Below are positions 9,701 through 18,081 of a stretch of DNA of 64,000 nucleotides, one piece after another; position 1 is the first letter of the stretch, and every line of letters begins with the position of its first letter. Origin of the DNA: Aquicella lusitana (GTDB taxonomy: Bacteria; Pseudomonadota; Gammaproteobacteria; DSM-16500); contig NZ_LR699114.1 of the NCBI RefSeq assembly GCF_902459475.1, positions 1,860,001 to 1,924,000 of the forward strand. The letters are read 5' to 3'. A program made the position numbers and the translations under genes. The notes beneath the pieces are model-generated. The model was given only the letters and a program-made list of their open reading frames with translations, was not told the origin of the DNA and ran no database searches.

Positions 9701-9841
9701 CGGGTCATCCGCTGTTTCCAAATCACAATAGGACTCAGTGGTTTGTTTCAGCTCGGTACTGAACCAGCTCAAAATAGCATCAATGCTGTCCAGCAATGGA
9801 TCTACAAAGGTGCGATCACGCATTCCTTTATCCTTGTTCAA
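6797..9841 (-). CDS. icmB: Dot/Icm ATPase IcmB (DotO)
   Basis: 1014 residues, matching the roughly 1000-residue IcmB/DotO family. It is the VirB4-like cytoplasmic ATPase that stacks with DotB at the base of the type IVB channel and drives assembly and substrate transfer. The Walker A motif ARPGSGKS is at about residue 500; the N-terminal half is the VirB4-type domain. A conserved YDEFHRT segment at about residue 800 is the Walker B region. It is the last gene of the minus-strand icm operon, separated from icmJ by 182 bases in which I see no gene, so it may have some promoter input of its own. Nothing looks broken. Confidence 0.95.
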   Translation of the reverse strand: MNKDKGMRDRTFVDPLLDSIDAILSWFSTELKQTTESYCDLETADDPNTLVARDGSLISVIRIYGVTKLIGQEEFDTIHAGITQSLQATLKRPGHVVQVYFAYDRDEVKPEIEEILSPARATAKRLRLDLDDLFAERANYISRFCAHEELYFVLWTRPYALTSEQLKRASKDKLAFIREHKIPPFKNGQNLIAAIPDLRESHASFVRSVVTDLNGLNVYCELLEVHDAVYAARYSADPDFTAKDWRPVLPGDKIPLHEAKPSAGELSGLMYPPLARQVFPRDAVIMDLRTLRAGDRIYTPVFIDLFPQDIKSFITLFGRTLPTRIPWRISFLIESGGMATLRFRSVMAAILSFTSAQNGLMHDAAKLLRDIEVNTDDAVVKLQVSLATWAPEGNIRLLRTRTAELAKAVEGWGTCEVSEVCGDVFAGVASSLLGFSANSVATASVAPLSDVVYMLPFTRPASAWEYGALLLRSPDGKPWPYQPGSAQQTTWIDLMYARPGSGKSVLSNAINLALCLSGGIMRLPRIAIIDIGPSSSGLISLLKEALPEEQRHFVAYHRLRMTPDYSVNPFDTQLGCRFPSPQERSFLVNFVTLLATPLGAERPYDGISDMAGLVVDEMYKHLADAGKAHPFTQGIEPLVDDILSEIGFVFDERTTWWEVTDALFLAGFHHQAMLAQRYAMPLLADAAAICRTQVIEDLYGQVRAPTGEPLIQAFSRMISSAVREYPILSNITKFDIGDARVVSLDLDEVAKSGGDAAERQTAVMYMLARYTLARHYYLTEDALGDIPEAYREYHRQRIAEIREDAKRIVYDEFHRTSKARAVRDQVILDMREGRKWNVQIALISQSLDDFDPVMVEFATSIFIMDAGPEQAIRRSTEIFGLSETARIALKTRVHGPREGGATFLAQFSTKHGMNTQLLTNTLGPIELWAFSTTAEDARLRNRLYQKIGPKEARRLLANLFPSGSVKKLIETRLAVLKEQQGVIEEGAGLSVVDQLLEEIIEAYSQNPDVKSLPR

Positions 9842-10023
9842 ATAGCGTTTGAACTCTCAAGCCTTTTATTCTAAACGTCTCTTAATAAAAGCAGCAACGC
9901 ACGTGCGCCCGGCTTAGGCTTATACGATCATGCCAGCAAAAGCCTGTATGCAAAAGGCACTAAAATCTAATACTAGCCTTTAGCCTTTGCTCGCATGACA
10001 CAGTTAACTCACTACTCTCTAAC

Positions 10024-10659
10024 TTATTCATTTTGGGCAGACGTTGATTCTTCAGCACCCAACTCCTGCAGTGCCGCAGCCGCCCACGCTTCCAGTTGCA
10101 CACGAAACCTCGTATGAGAAGGAAGTAACCGCATATCTTTCAATATTTCAAGCTGCTTATCCGGAAAGCGGGTTTGATATTCAATAATCATTTGCCCTAT
10201 GGTGCCAGGATTGCTTGTGCCGGAGCCAAATTTGTTTTCAATAATTTGGCTGCGAAATTTGAGGCTACGGTAGATTGATTGCGCACTGTCCTGATACCCT
10301 GTGTTATTCCCCATTGCACAAAAAAGCACGTGACAAAAACTATTGAGATCTGCCTGGCTCATTTCTGGTAAATAAATTAACTGCCCGCCGCCCATTTCAT
10401 CCAAACCCACTGCCTGGAGGAATAAACATTGGGTACAAAAGCAACAGGCAGTTATCATGTTGCTGAGTTTATTATTTAGATAATTGCCATCAGCATTCAC
10501 AACTTCCTGGTATTCCTTCGCCTGAAAGCCGCAATACTGGCAAGTATAACTATCCCGTTCTAATACCCGCTTCGCGACTGGCAGGAATGCTTTGTCTTCC
10601 TTGCGTCTGACGAAAATACGCCATCCCGTTAAGTTCACTGCCAGTTGAAGTTCATGCAT
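10024..10659 (-). CDS. icmJ: Dot/Icm coupling protein IcmJ (DotN)
   Basis: 211 residues, the family's normal size. DotN is a cytoplasmic zinc protein that binds the C-terminal part of the coupling ATPase DotL in the type IV coupling complex. The zinc-binding cysteines are visible as CQYC at about residue 40 and again as CCFCTQC at about 77, giving an HNH-like treble-clef arrangement. It lies 11 bases after icmD and in the same direction, so the two are co-transcribed. No clear ribosome site precedes the ATG, suggesting coupling to icmD translation. Confidence 0.93.
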   Translation of the reverse strand: MHELQLAVNLTGWRIFVRRKEDKAFLPVAKRVLERDSYTCQYCGFQAKEYQEVVNADGNYLNNKLSNMITACCFCTQCLFLQAVGLDEMGGGQLIYLPEMSQADLNSFCHVLFCAMGNNTGYQDSAQSIYRSLKFRSQIIENKFGSGTSNPGTIGQMIIEYQTRFPDKQLEILKDMRLLPSHTRFRVQLEAWAAAALQELGAEESTSAQNE

Positions 10660-10670
10660 AGTTTATTTAA

Positions 10671-11045
10671 TTAAGCTTGTGGTGCGCCAAATGAGGTAAT
10701 ACCGGAAACACCTGCTACCGTACCACTTTGACCGAAAAGTGTAGCGCCGCCCACTTTAAACACGGTTGGCATAAAGATCAGCGCAGCACCAACAAACAGG
10801 AGCGCGATGGGCGTACCAATCGGAATTTGGGTTGGATTATCTTTGTGTGCCTTGAATTTAACAATTGCGCCAACAGCAAACGCCATGCCAGCAACATAAG
10901 AAGCAGCTGTGACAAGTCTAGCTATAGCGCCCACGTTCGTGGTCACTTGAGCTGCAACGGACCCTACGCCCGAGATGGCAGCGAAAGCTGCTGTTCCTGC
11001 CACAAAACATGCAAAAGCTAATAACGCTAAAATCACTTTCTTCAT
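10671..11045 (-). CDS. icmD: Dot/Icm membrane protein IcmD (DotP)
   Basis: 124-residue small membrane protein with an N-terminal hydrophobic signal/anchor segment (about residues 3-25) and two further hydrophobic stretches (about 45-65 and 78-95). The order, length and the KFKAHKDNPTQIPIG loop identify it as IcmD/DotP, an inner-membrane component required for Dot/Icm function whose exact role is unknown. It is similar in layout to the adjacent icmC product, and the two probably descend from a common ancestor. A purine-rich AAAGGAGAT site precedes the start. Confidence 0.9.
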   Translation of the reverse strand: MKKVILALLAFACFVAGTAAFAAISGVGSVAAQVTTNVGAIARLVTAASYVAGMAFAVGAIVKFKAHKDNPTQIPIGTPIALLFVGAALIFMPTVFKVGGATLFGQSGTVAGVSGITSFGAPQA

Positions 11046-11120
11046 TGCTATCTCCTTTTAAATAATAAACCCCACAACAATCTTCCTGGTGTTACAACCA
11101 TCTTGTATATCTTGAGTATT

Positions 11121-11771
11121 TTATAATGGCTGAAGCCCTAATGTAACCAAAATCACTTGCACTGTCTCATAAATATTGATGCAAAGCACGCCGCCAATGA
11201 TATGGGTCAGGCCTCTACTGAATTGGCCCGGCTGACCGTGTCCGCCCAAATGCGTCATGATCACCAGCCCTTTAATGAAGGCAATCGTGCCCACAAATTG
11301 AATAATCAGGAAGCAGACATTGAGAAATTCTGCCCATTGATCAGTGTATTCTTCATAGCCGTACGGATTAGGGTTGGTCCAGAATGTACTCATCCCCACC
11401 CAAACTGTGGTGGGCAAATAAAGCAGTAAAGCGCCTACTGTTAGATAAATCAGTGGTCCTTTGAGACTATGTTCCTGAGACATCATGGTACGCTGCTCAC
11501 CAAAACGCTTCAGATGCAAAATGCCCAGAAACATAAAATACATTCCCATGACATAGGCAATCGCCGTGATCATTTGCATCAATTGCGGAATTTGCTCGGC
11601 GATATTCTCAAGCATGGTTTGAGCAGAAACAGTAGCTGGCACTAGGCTACTAATTTGCTCATCCTGAGCATAGGCAGGCAGCACAAAAAATGTGGCAACA
11701 AGCAGCAATAAGAAACGACCCACACCAGCTATCCGCGCACTTCGCAAACCTGTCAGTAACATTTTCGCCAC
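11121..11771 (-). CDS. icmC: Dot/Icm membrane protein IcmC (DotE)
   Basis: 216 residues, slightly longer than the Legionella protein because of an N-terminal extension carrying a signal-like segment ending AYA at about residue 35. Three further hydrophobic segments follow at about 65-85, 105-125 and 150-170. The KGPLIYLTVGALLLYLPTT segment parallels the equivalent part of IcmD. DotE is an inner-membrane Dot/Icm component of unclear mechanism. It sits between icmG and icmD in the conserved order, 75 bases before icmD. Confidence 0.9.
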   Translation of the reverse strand: MAKMLLTGLRSARIAGVGRFLLLLVATFFVLPAYAQDEQISSLVPATVSAQTMLENIAEQIPQLMQMITAIAYVMGMYFMFLGILHLKRFGEQRTMMSQEHSLKGPLIYLTVGALLLYLPTTVWVGMSTFWTNPNPYGYEEYTDQWAEFLNVCFLIIQFVGTIAFIKGLVIMTHLGGHGQPGQFSRGLTHIIGGVLCINIYETVQVILVTLGLQPL

Positions 11772-11896
11772 CTCATTTTTTCTACTGTTGGTTTCGCTTC
11801 CGATGCCTGCATCTTGTCCCTACTGCCAAATCGGCTGTCATGGCCGTCATGATTTTTTATCCCTCTTCGGATGACACCTTGACTAAGCAGCGTATT

Positions 11897-13138
11897 TTAT
11901 CCCCCATTTCCATATGACAACGATACCACCCTGTTGCCCGTGTTAATTTCCACTACACCATCATAGGGATCGATCTTTGTTACGCGCCCTACACCTTTGA
12001 TCAAGTCTCCCTCGGCCACCGTCAGGGTTTCGCCGCTGTCTGAGCGCAGCCAAGCCCGCCCAGGGATGATAGCTTGAACATTATAAGCAATTTTCGGCTC
12101 TGCTGCCTGTGGCTGGGCTTGTGCGGGTGCCGCGGCACCGGCACCCTGGCCTTGACCGCGCGTCAGCGCCTGAATCAACTGGGTCATTTGTGATTCCATG
12201 CCGGCAAGCCGGGAATTTAAAGCCTGCAGCTGGTCTTGCATGGCTTTATTTTGCGCCGCATAGTCATTTAGTTTTTGAGCATAATCCGCCTGAAACTGAT
12301 TCATGAGTCTATTACTTTCCGAAGCAACTGCAGCCATTTGTGCGCTGGCCCCACCGGGAACCTGACTTTCCAAAGGAGGAGTAATAGCCGGCTGAGCCAT
12401 GCCAGCATCTGGCGCTGCCATTCCTGACGTGGGAGAAACAGCCTGTTGCATGGGAGCAGTAGGCATGGTTTGTTGCGGCGGTATCGGCTGCGGTGATATG
12501 GGTTGCTGTGCCATTTGCTGAGGCGGCATAGCCTGTGATGGTATTGGCGTGGAAGCAGGCTGCGGTTGTTGGCCCGGCTGCTGTGCGGCCATCATGCTGT
12601 CTGCTGGCTGAGTTGGCTGCGAGGGTATGACTTGTGTTGGCATTGGCTGTTGCTGCATCGCTGGTGGTTGCACGGTAACAGCAGGTGGCACCATGGCAGG
12701 CTGCTGAGCAGGTGAAGCTTGAGCAGGAGGCGGCCCTGCAGGTTGCTGGGCAGGTGGTAACGCTGCTGCCGTTTGTTGCGTCGGCGGTATCAAGCTGGGT
12801 GGCTGAATGCTGGGAGCGCCGGCCTGAGCACCAGGCTGCTGCTGTGCCATGCTGGGTCGTTCTGCAACGGTTCTTACCGGCGTGATATCTGTTGAAGGTG
12901 TAGGAATAGTGGTAGGTGTTACCATTTTATAAACCACAAATATCAACACCAGAAAAACCACCATACTGATCAGCATTCGCTTTGACCGAGTCAGACGGTT
13001 AAATATACTTTCCTTTTGTTCTACGGCAGCAACCGGTTTTGGGGTTTCGGTTTCTACTTCGTAGCTAACATCTTCATCAGAAAAGTGATATTCGCTTTCC
13101 TCTTGTCCTTCATATTTGTCATCTCGATCATTCAGCAT
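11897..13138 (-). CDS. icmG: Dot/Icm core protein IcmG (DotF), expanded linker
   Basis: 413 residues against about 270 in Legionella. Layout: acidic cytoplasmic N-terminus (1-50), a single membrane segment (about 56-75), a very long Pro/Gln/Ala/Met-rich low-complexity linker (about 80-260), a coiled-coil stretch (about 270-315) and a compact C-terminal domain beginning IPGRAWLRSDSGETL. DotF is a bitopic inner-membrane protein that modulates the DotG/DotH core complex. The excess length is entirely in the linker, which would span more periplasm. Gene position between icmE and icmC confirms identity. Confidence 0.9.
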   Translation of the reverse strand: MLNDRDDKYEGQEESEYHFSDEDVSYEVETETPKPVAAVEQKESIFNRLTRSKRMLISMVVFLVLIFVVYKMVTPTTIPTPSTDITPVRTVAERPSMAQQQPGAQAGAPSIQPPSLIPPTQQTAAALPPAQQPAGPPPAQASPAQQPAMVPPAVTVQPPAMQQQPMPTQVIPSQPTQPADSMMAAQQPGQQPQPASTPIPSQAMPPQQMAQQPISPQPIPPQQTMPTAPMQQAVSPTSGMAAPDAGMAQPAITPPLESQVPGGASAQMAAVASESNRLMNQFQADYAQKLNDYAAQNKAMQDQLQALNSRLAGMESQMTQLIQALTRGQGQGAGAAAPAQAQPQAAEPKIAYNVQAIIPGRAWLRSDSGETLTVAEGDLIKGVGRVTKIDPYDGVVEINTGNRVVSLSYGNGG

Positions 13139-13231
13139 CGTTTATGCCTCTCTTTTCCCTAAATTTGCTTCTATTTTATTAGTATAGTCCATTTAGGATA
13201 CATCCCTGGCATTACTTATCCTAAAAAATCC

Positions 13232-15538
13232 TTAACTTACATCTGCCATAAATAATATACCCAGACCAACACCGGAATCCACTCTTACGGTAGGCGGCCT
13301 GTTTATATAGTTCTGGGTAGCCTCCCCCAGGGTTTGGCCCATCTGACCTAATGCGACCGCCAGTTTTTGAGAGGGGCTTAATTCCGGATGGGTAGTACTC
13401 GTTCCAAATATGCCGGTCGTTGACGTACCAGCATTAGTAATGGCGGAGGCGTAACCCTGCAGAAAAGAAGTTGCCATCATGGCACCAAATCGTTGCAGAT
13501 AATGGTAGTCCACCTCACTCGCCATGACAGTGCGAGCCGTGTCAGGATCGATCGCGTAGGCTGTAACGGTTTTTGACGTTGTCCAGTCGTCCATATTCAT
13601 CATGGTGAAATTCAGGCTAACTCGATCAAGCTGGCCCGATACACCTTTTGTAGTAACGATCTTGCCTAACAGTTTAGCGCCTTTATACTTCCCATCCACA
13701 ATAGTTGCCATAACCGGACTATCAGGATAATCACTATTAATCGCCGTATCTAACACAGCAAACAAAATGGTTCCCGCTTTGATAAGCGGTGGCGTCGCTG
13801 GACCGGCCTCTCCCGCCGCGGCCGCAGCACCTGCAGCGCCCGCCGCTTTTCGCTCAAGCGCCTTGCCATTTTCATCCTTGCCGTTTCCATCCTCGCCTGC
13901 ACCTTCCGTGTGCGCCATAACAGGCGGCTGCCAGGAAGCAATCAGTTGCTGGGCCTGTCCTGTCATCGCCGTCATTAACGCCTGAATACGCGCCTGTCTA
14001 TCTTGTGCGGCTTCTTCCTCTGCACGCGCCTGTGCGACAGCAAAGTCAGTCTCTGCCGCCGCTGGTGCAGCCACAACATCTGCTTGCTGAACACGCTGCT
14101 GCAGCCTTGCAAATTCTTCTGTTGTTGGGCCGGCAGCTGCCGCTGCGGGCGTTGCTGTCATTGCCGCATATTCCTGCATTAATTGCGATGCCTGTTCAGG
14201 TGTAAGCGCGCCCGCCTGCACAGCCTTTTTCAATTCTTCTGCATAAACCGATGCAGGCGCATTGTTTCCTTGTAGATCACTTAATTTTTGCGACATTTCT
14301 CTTAAATGTTTTACAGCTTCATAGTCACCAATTTTAAGCTTGGCGATCTCAGGCGTAATTTTTTTCTCTTGCACCAGCTGATTAATTACACCTTTATATT
14401 GTTCAAGCGGAATGTTTTTCTGGATGAGCGCGGTCAATTGCGCGCCAACCGCTTGCGACATCTTTCCTTCTCTCATCAAATCATTGATCTCACCATACGC
14501 GGCGGCTTCCGCCTGCTGCAGCATTTGGTTAATGGATCCGGTAGGACCAATCTCCGCCTTTTGGCTTTTGTATTCGTCTAAGATCGCCTTCGCCACCACG
14601 GGTGTCAGTTTGCCTTGTGACACGTTTTGCTGCAGCGCCCTTGTGTAGGTATCTACCGGCACCATGCGGTTTTCCAGATCAATCAATTCCTTTTCCACAT
14701 CCGGTGTAATTTTTCCTTCACGCGCCATTTTTTGTAAGGATGCAATGCTTTTCATTACAATTTCTTTCGCACGCTGTTGGGTATACTGTGCAAGCAACTG
14801 TTGGGCAACAGCAGGGGAAATCTTTCCCTGGCGGACCATTTCCTGCAGCATGGCGGCATATTCAGCCGGCGACATTTTCTTTTTTTGTGCATCCAGAAGC
14901 TGGTTTGCGCTATCGATAGGTAATTGACCCGATTTGATCAAGCTATCCATTGTATCCGCACTTTGCTTCAACAGTCTGTTTGCATGCTGCTTCTTATACT
15001 GCTCAAGCAATTGTCGTGCTTGTTCGGGTGTTAATTTTCCTTCCCGCACCAGTCGATCCAGCTCAGCGGCATATTCATCCACTGATGCATTTTTATCCGC
15101 CAGCTGCTGTAAAGCACTAGCAACCTCCGGCGTCACCTCTCCCTTGCCAACCCAGTTATCCAGTGTATTTTTTACATTCGCTTCTTCTTCGTAACAAATA
15201 ACACATTGACTGGTCGCTGCCTGAGGCTGCTGGGCAATACTAATCATAGTAGGAACGGCACTGGTCCCGGTAATTTGTGCTTGTCGCGCACGTTGGGCAC
15301 TTGCCTCTTCCACGGCGCGCTGGTATTCAGGTGTGATCGCTCCACCGGGTACAGACTGCAACCCAGGAGGCGCAGAAGCAATACGGGAAGGTCCGGCCGC
15401 TTCCTCACCGCCGCCCAAAAAAAGTGATGCCACATAAAAAAGCAGAGCAATCGCCACGACACCCGCAAGCAGAAAGAAGACACGGGCTCGAGCATTGAGG
15501 CGATTAAAAAAATTAAATTTCGAAAAATCAAAAGCCAT
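13232..15538 (-). CDS. icmE: Dot/Icm core channel protein IcmE (DotG) with helical repeats
   Basis: 768 residues. A membrane segment lies at about 18-42. From about 125 to 465 there are nine tandem units of 33-50 residues, each centred on a core such as REGKLTPEQARQLLEQY, with alternating odd and even linkers. The C-terminal 185 residues are the VirB10-like domain (starts PPLIKAGTILFAVLD) that forms the channel with DotH and DotC/DotD in the outer-membrane core. Legionella DotG is longer and its central region is built of short pentapeptide-type repeats, so the middle of this protein appears to be of a different type. The start overlaps the end of icmK by one base. Confidence 0.93.
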   Translation of the reverse strand: MAFDFSKFNFFNRLNARARVFFLLAGVVAIALLFYVASLFLGGGEEAAGPSRIASAPPGLQSVPGGAITPEYQRAVEEASAQRARQAQITGTSAVPTMISIAQQPQAATSQCVICYEEEANVKNTLDNWVGKGEVTPEVASALQQLADKNASVDEYAAELDRLVREGKLTPEQARQLLEQYKKQHANRLLKQSADTMDSLIKSGQLPIDSANQLLDAQKKKMSPAEYAAMLQEMVRQGKISPAVAQQLLAQYTQQRAKEIVMKSIASLQKMAREGKITPDVEKELIDLENRMVPVDTYTRALQQNVSQGKLTPVVAKAILDEYKSQKAEIGPTGSINQMLQQAEAAAYGEINDLMREGKMSQAVGAQLTALIQKNIPLEQYKGVINQLVQEKKITPEIAKLKIGDYEAVKHLREMSQKLSDLQGNNAPASVYAEELKKAVQAGALTPEQASQLMQEYAAMTATPAAAAAGPTTEEFARLQQRVQQADVVAAPAAAETDFAVAQARAEEEAAQDRQARIQALMTAMTGQAQQLIASWQPPVMAHTEGAGEDGNGKDENGKALERKAAGAAGAAAAAGEAGPATPPLIKAGTILFAVLDTAINSDYPDSPVMATIVDGKYKGAKLLGKIVTTKGVSGQLDRVSLNFTMMNMDDWTTSKTVTAYAIDPDTARTVMASEVDYHYLQRFGAMMATSFLQGYASAITNAGTSTTGIFGTSTTHPELSPSQKLAVALGQMGQTLGEATQNYINRPPTVRVDSGVGLGILFMADVS

Positions 15539-16620
15539 TAGAATCCCTCAATTTTAAGTTCAGCTGGCTCTCCATAACGTGATACTAAAACAGAAGAGGT
15601 TCTCGGGAGTTCGTATGCCTTCATCCCATCCGGACTGGTCATGGTGCCAATCCATCCCGGAGAGAGTAAGGTAAAACGGGTTCGAAGATACATTTTTTCT
15701 CCCAGCAACCATGCTTGCGCATCTGCGCCGCGAACGGCCAAAGGTTTGCTCCCTGCCGGCGCAATTCCATCCAGCACACCCAACAGCAACTGACTTGCAC
15801 TACCCGGCAAAGTGGTTCCGATCGGAACATCTTTTGTATTAGGGCCGATACCTGACACATGCAAGTCAACCCGATAGTCCACCACGCGCTGTCCCGTCAC
15901 AATCTCGAGGGTAATAGGCGTAGGAAGTCCCACCAGCCTAACCACAATATCGCCGTAACTATAAGGTGAGACAGCCTGCAAGAGGATAATATTGCTCTTG
16001 CCATCCCATTGAACGTTCACGGATTTAGGGCTGCCAATATCGAAAGCCGCGATAGGCCAGGGTGCACCGGTGGAATCTACGAATACCAAAGAAGAAACAT
16101 AGCCTTGTGCCAAGCGAATAGCAGGCGGCGTGGTTCCGGGTGCCAAATTAATCATCAATGTAGTTGATACCGGCTTGGGTGGAATGTGGGGGGGCACGGC
16201 TGCCGCACGTTGGGCAGTATCAATTTGCTGACGCAGCCTGACCACCTGCTGCGGTGAAAGCGGCATATTTTGCTGCAGCATGGTATTAAAAGCAGTCGCT
16301 GCATCCGGATTAGGCGGGATACTGGTCGGCGGCACGGAATTTAACATGACTTGTTGGCTTTGCTCATAAGAAAGCGGTCCTGGAGGAGGGCTGGGGATGT
16401 TTGAAGGTGGCAACTGATTTGTCTCAAAAGGATTCGCATTTGCCGCTGGAGCAGGCGGAGGCGTTGAGGGAGCATTATTTTGCAGCCACTGTTCGAACTG
16501 ACTTGATGAAAACTGCCCGGGAGGAGGTGTCTGAGCAGGCGGCATGTCCTGCTGCGCAAACACAGGTAACATCAGCGCCTGAAAAAAAATGATAATGAGT
16601 AAACCTGTAATCTTTGCCAT
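15538..16620 (-). CDS. icmK: Dot/Icm outer-membrane core protein IcmK (DotH)
   Basis: 360 residues, the same length as in Legionella. A cleavable signal peptide (about 1-22, ending VFAQ) is followed by a Pro-rich, disordered region to about residue 140 and then a beta-rich VirB9-like domain. DotH assembles with DotC, DotD and DotG into the outer-membrane ring of the secretion channel. It begins one base after icmL ends and overlaps icmE by one base, so icmL-K-E are tightly coupled. Confidence 0.94.
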   Translation of the reverse strand: MAKITGLLIIIFFQALMLPVFAQQDMPPAQTPPPGQFSSSQFEQWLQNNAPSTPPPAPAANANPFETNQLPPSNIPSPPPGPLSYEQSQQVMLNSVPPTSIPPNPDAATAFNTMLQQNMPLSPQQVVRLRQQIDTAQRAAAVPPHIPPKPVSTTLMINLAPGTTPPAIRLAQGYVSSLVFVDSTGAPWPIAAFDIGSPKSVNVQWDGKSNIILLQAVSPYSYGDIVVRLVGLPTPITLEIVTGQRVVDYRVDLHVSGIGPNTKDVPIGTTLPGSASQLLLGVLDGIAPAGSKPLAVRGADAQAWLLGEKMYLRTRFTLLSPGWIGTMTSPDGMKAYELPRTSSVLVSRYGEPAELKIEGF

Positions 16621-17265
16621 TTAGCTCGTCCCTGTCCGCTCAGCCCCTGTGCCACCTGCCACAATTACATTCTCAATCCCTACACCATCCAGATTATTCA
16701 AAGTAGGCACGCGTACTACCAACACTTGCAGCGTGATAGCGCGAACCGACGAGCGGTTGTAACTTGTATAGGTGATGCTAATTGGCATCTGCACCCACCA
16801 GGCATATCTCCCTGATAATAACCCTTGCTGCAAAATAAATGGCGCACCTGTTGGTGCGGCGCTCACAAACTGTTTATTTGTTTGAACACTATTATAGTTC
16901 ACATAGATGTTCAATTGGTTCAAAAACACTTTCCATCCGCTAGGGGTAAAGAAGTGTGCGGCTTTTTGCAGCTGATCGTTGTAATGATAAAAATCGAAAA
17001 CAAACACCTTCTGCAGGGCATCGCTCACCCATTGCAGTAAATCCGGTGTTTCCAGATAGGGCTGATTGATCGGCACCGCTGCTTGCACGCGCCACTCAGG
17101 ATCCACACCAAAAGTGATTGGTTGCGGTTTATTCAGATATAAATATAGAGAAATACCAATCAATAAAAAAATAGCTGCGCAAATGCTCAGGATAATAAAA
17201 ACAACCTTACCGAAACTATCTCGATAAAAATCATTCTTTATCTCAACGACAATCTCTTCAGCCAT
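16621..17265 (-). CDS. icmL: Dot/Icm protein IcmL (DotI), copy 1
   Basis: 214 residues: short cytoplasmic N-terminus with the FYRDSFGK signature, one membrane segment (about 22-45) and a periplasmic domain related to VirB8 (DFYHYNDQLQKAAHFFTPSGW). DotI forms a hetero-complex with DotJ in the inner membrane. This copy is adjacent to icmK as in Legionella, so it is the most likely orthologue of the single Legionella icmL. It ends in a short Gly/Thr-rich tail. Confidence 0.9.
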   Translation of the reverse strand: MAEEIVVEIKNDFYRDSFGKVVFIILSICAAIFLLIGISLYLYLNKPQPITFGVDPEWRVQAAVPINQPYLETPDLLQWVSDALQKVFVFDFYHYNDQLQKAAHFFTPSGWKVFLNQLNIYVNYNSVQTNKQFVSAAPTGAPFILQQGLLSGRYAWWVQMPISITYTSYNRSSVRAITLQVLVVRVPTLNNLDGVGIENVIVAGGTGAERTGTS

Positions 17266-17388
17266 TTTCCCTCACTCTCTCATGCTCATATGAGTTTCGG
17301 CTTTAACCTATCATTTTGCGCGATCTTTCAACGTTCTTCAATCGAAAACAGAGTAAAAACTATGCACTCAAAAAAACCATGAGTTTCA

Positions 17389-18081
17389 TTACCCCGTGGG
17401 TGTTCTTGAAATTTCCTGCGGCTGAGTAGAAGGAGAAGTCGCAAATCTCGCGATAACTTGCAATACACCGAGCCCTTTATAGCTTTGAAGAATTTCCTGC
17501 CTTTGGACAATCATAGTCACATCCAGCGGATTAAGCACCTTGGATTCATTATCAAAAGGCGGCTCCCAATAGGTCATCAGCACACGCATTTCAAATTTCC
17601 ATGCATAAGCACCGCCCAATATGCCTTGCGCCACGATTTTAACCGGCGGTACGACTTGCGCAATCACGATCTGCTTGCGCCCCGTCACTGCGAGCAGATT
17701 ACCGGAGAGGGTAAGCCCCCTCATGTAAGTTGACCACCCATAGGTCGTAAAATATTTTTGTGCCGATTGCAGCTGCCCGCGATAATTAACGAAATCATAA
17801 GAAAAAGCCGTTTGCAATGCTTCGACTGCCCAGTTAATCACTTCATCATTGCTCATGTTTGGCCTATCCACTGGGACAATCTGAATAAGCCGCCCAACGC
17901 TATCTGCAGCGAAGTAGAGAGGACGCTGGGGATTGCGAATAAGAAAATAAAGAATGCCAATTAAAACACCAATGATGATGATCGTTAACGCCAAGGTACT
18001 TAAAGCCAGATAATGCAGCTGTTTATAAAAAATGTTGCGCGAAAAAACTGTCACCATCGGATCTTTTCGGTTTGTCTTCAT
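17389..18081 (-). CDS. icmL: IcmL-like (DotI family) protein, copy 2
   Basis: 230 residues with the same plan as its neighbours: N-terminal RNIFYKQLHY, a membrane segment at about 27-50 and a VirB8-like periplasmic domain (DFVNYRGQLQSAQKYFTTYGW). It is the most divergent of the three by eye, with a longer C-terminal tail (TSPSTQPQE). The start overlaps the end of copy 3 by 4 bases, indicating translational coupling; a 123-base gap separates it from copy 1. Coxiella burnetii also carries tandem icmL genes, so duplication is ancestral in this group; the exact function of the extra copies is unknown. Confidence 0.82.
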   Translation of the reverse strand: MKTNRKDPMVTVFSRNIFYKQLHYLALSTLALTIIIIGVLIGILYFLIRNPQRPLYFAADSVGRLIQIVPVDRPNMSNDEVINWAVEALQTAFSYDFVNYRGQLQSAQKYFTTYGWSTYMRGLTLSGNLLAVTGRKQIVIAQVVPPVKIVAQGILGGAYAWKFEMRVLMTYWEPPFDNESKVLNPLDVTMIVQRQEILQSYKGLGVLQVIARFATSPSTQPQEISRTPTG

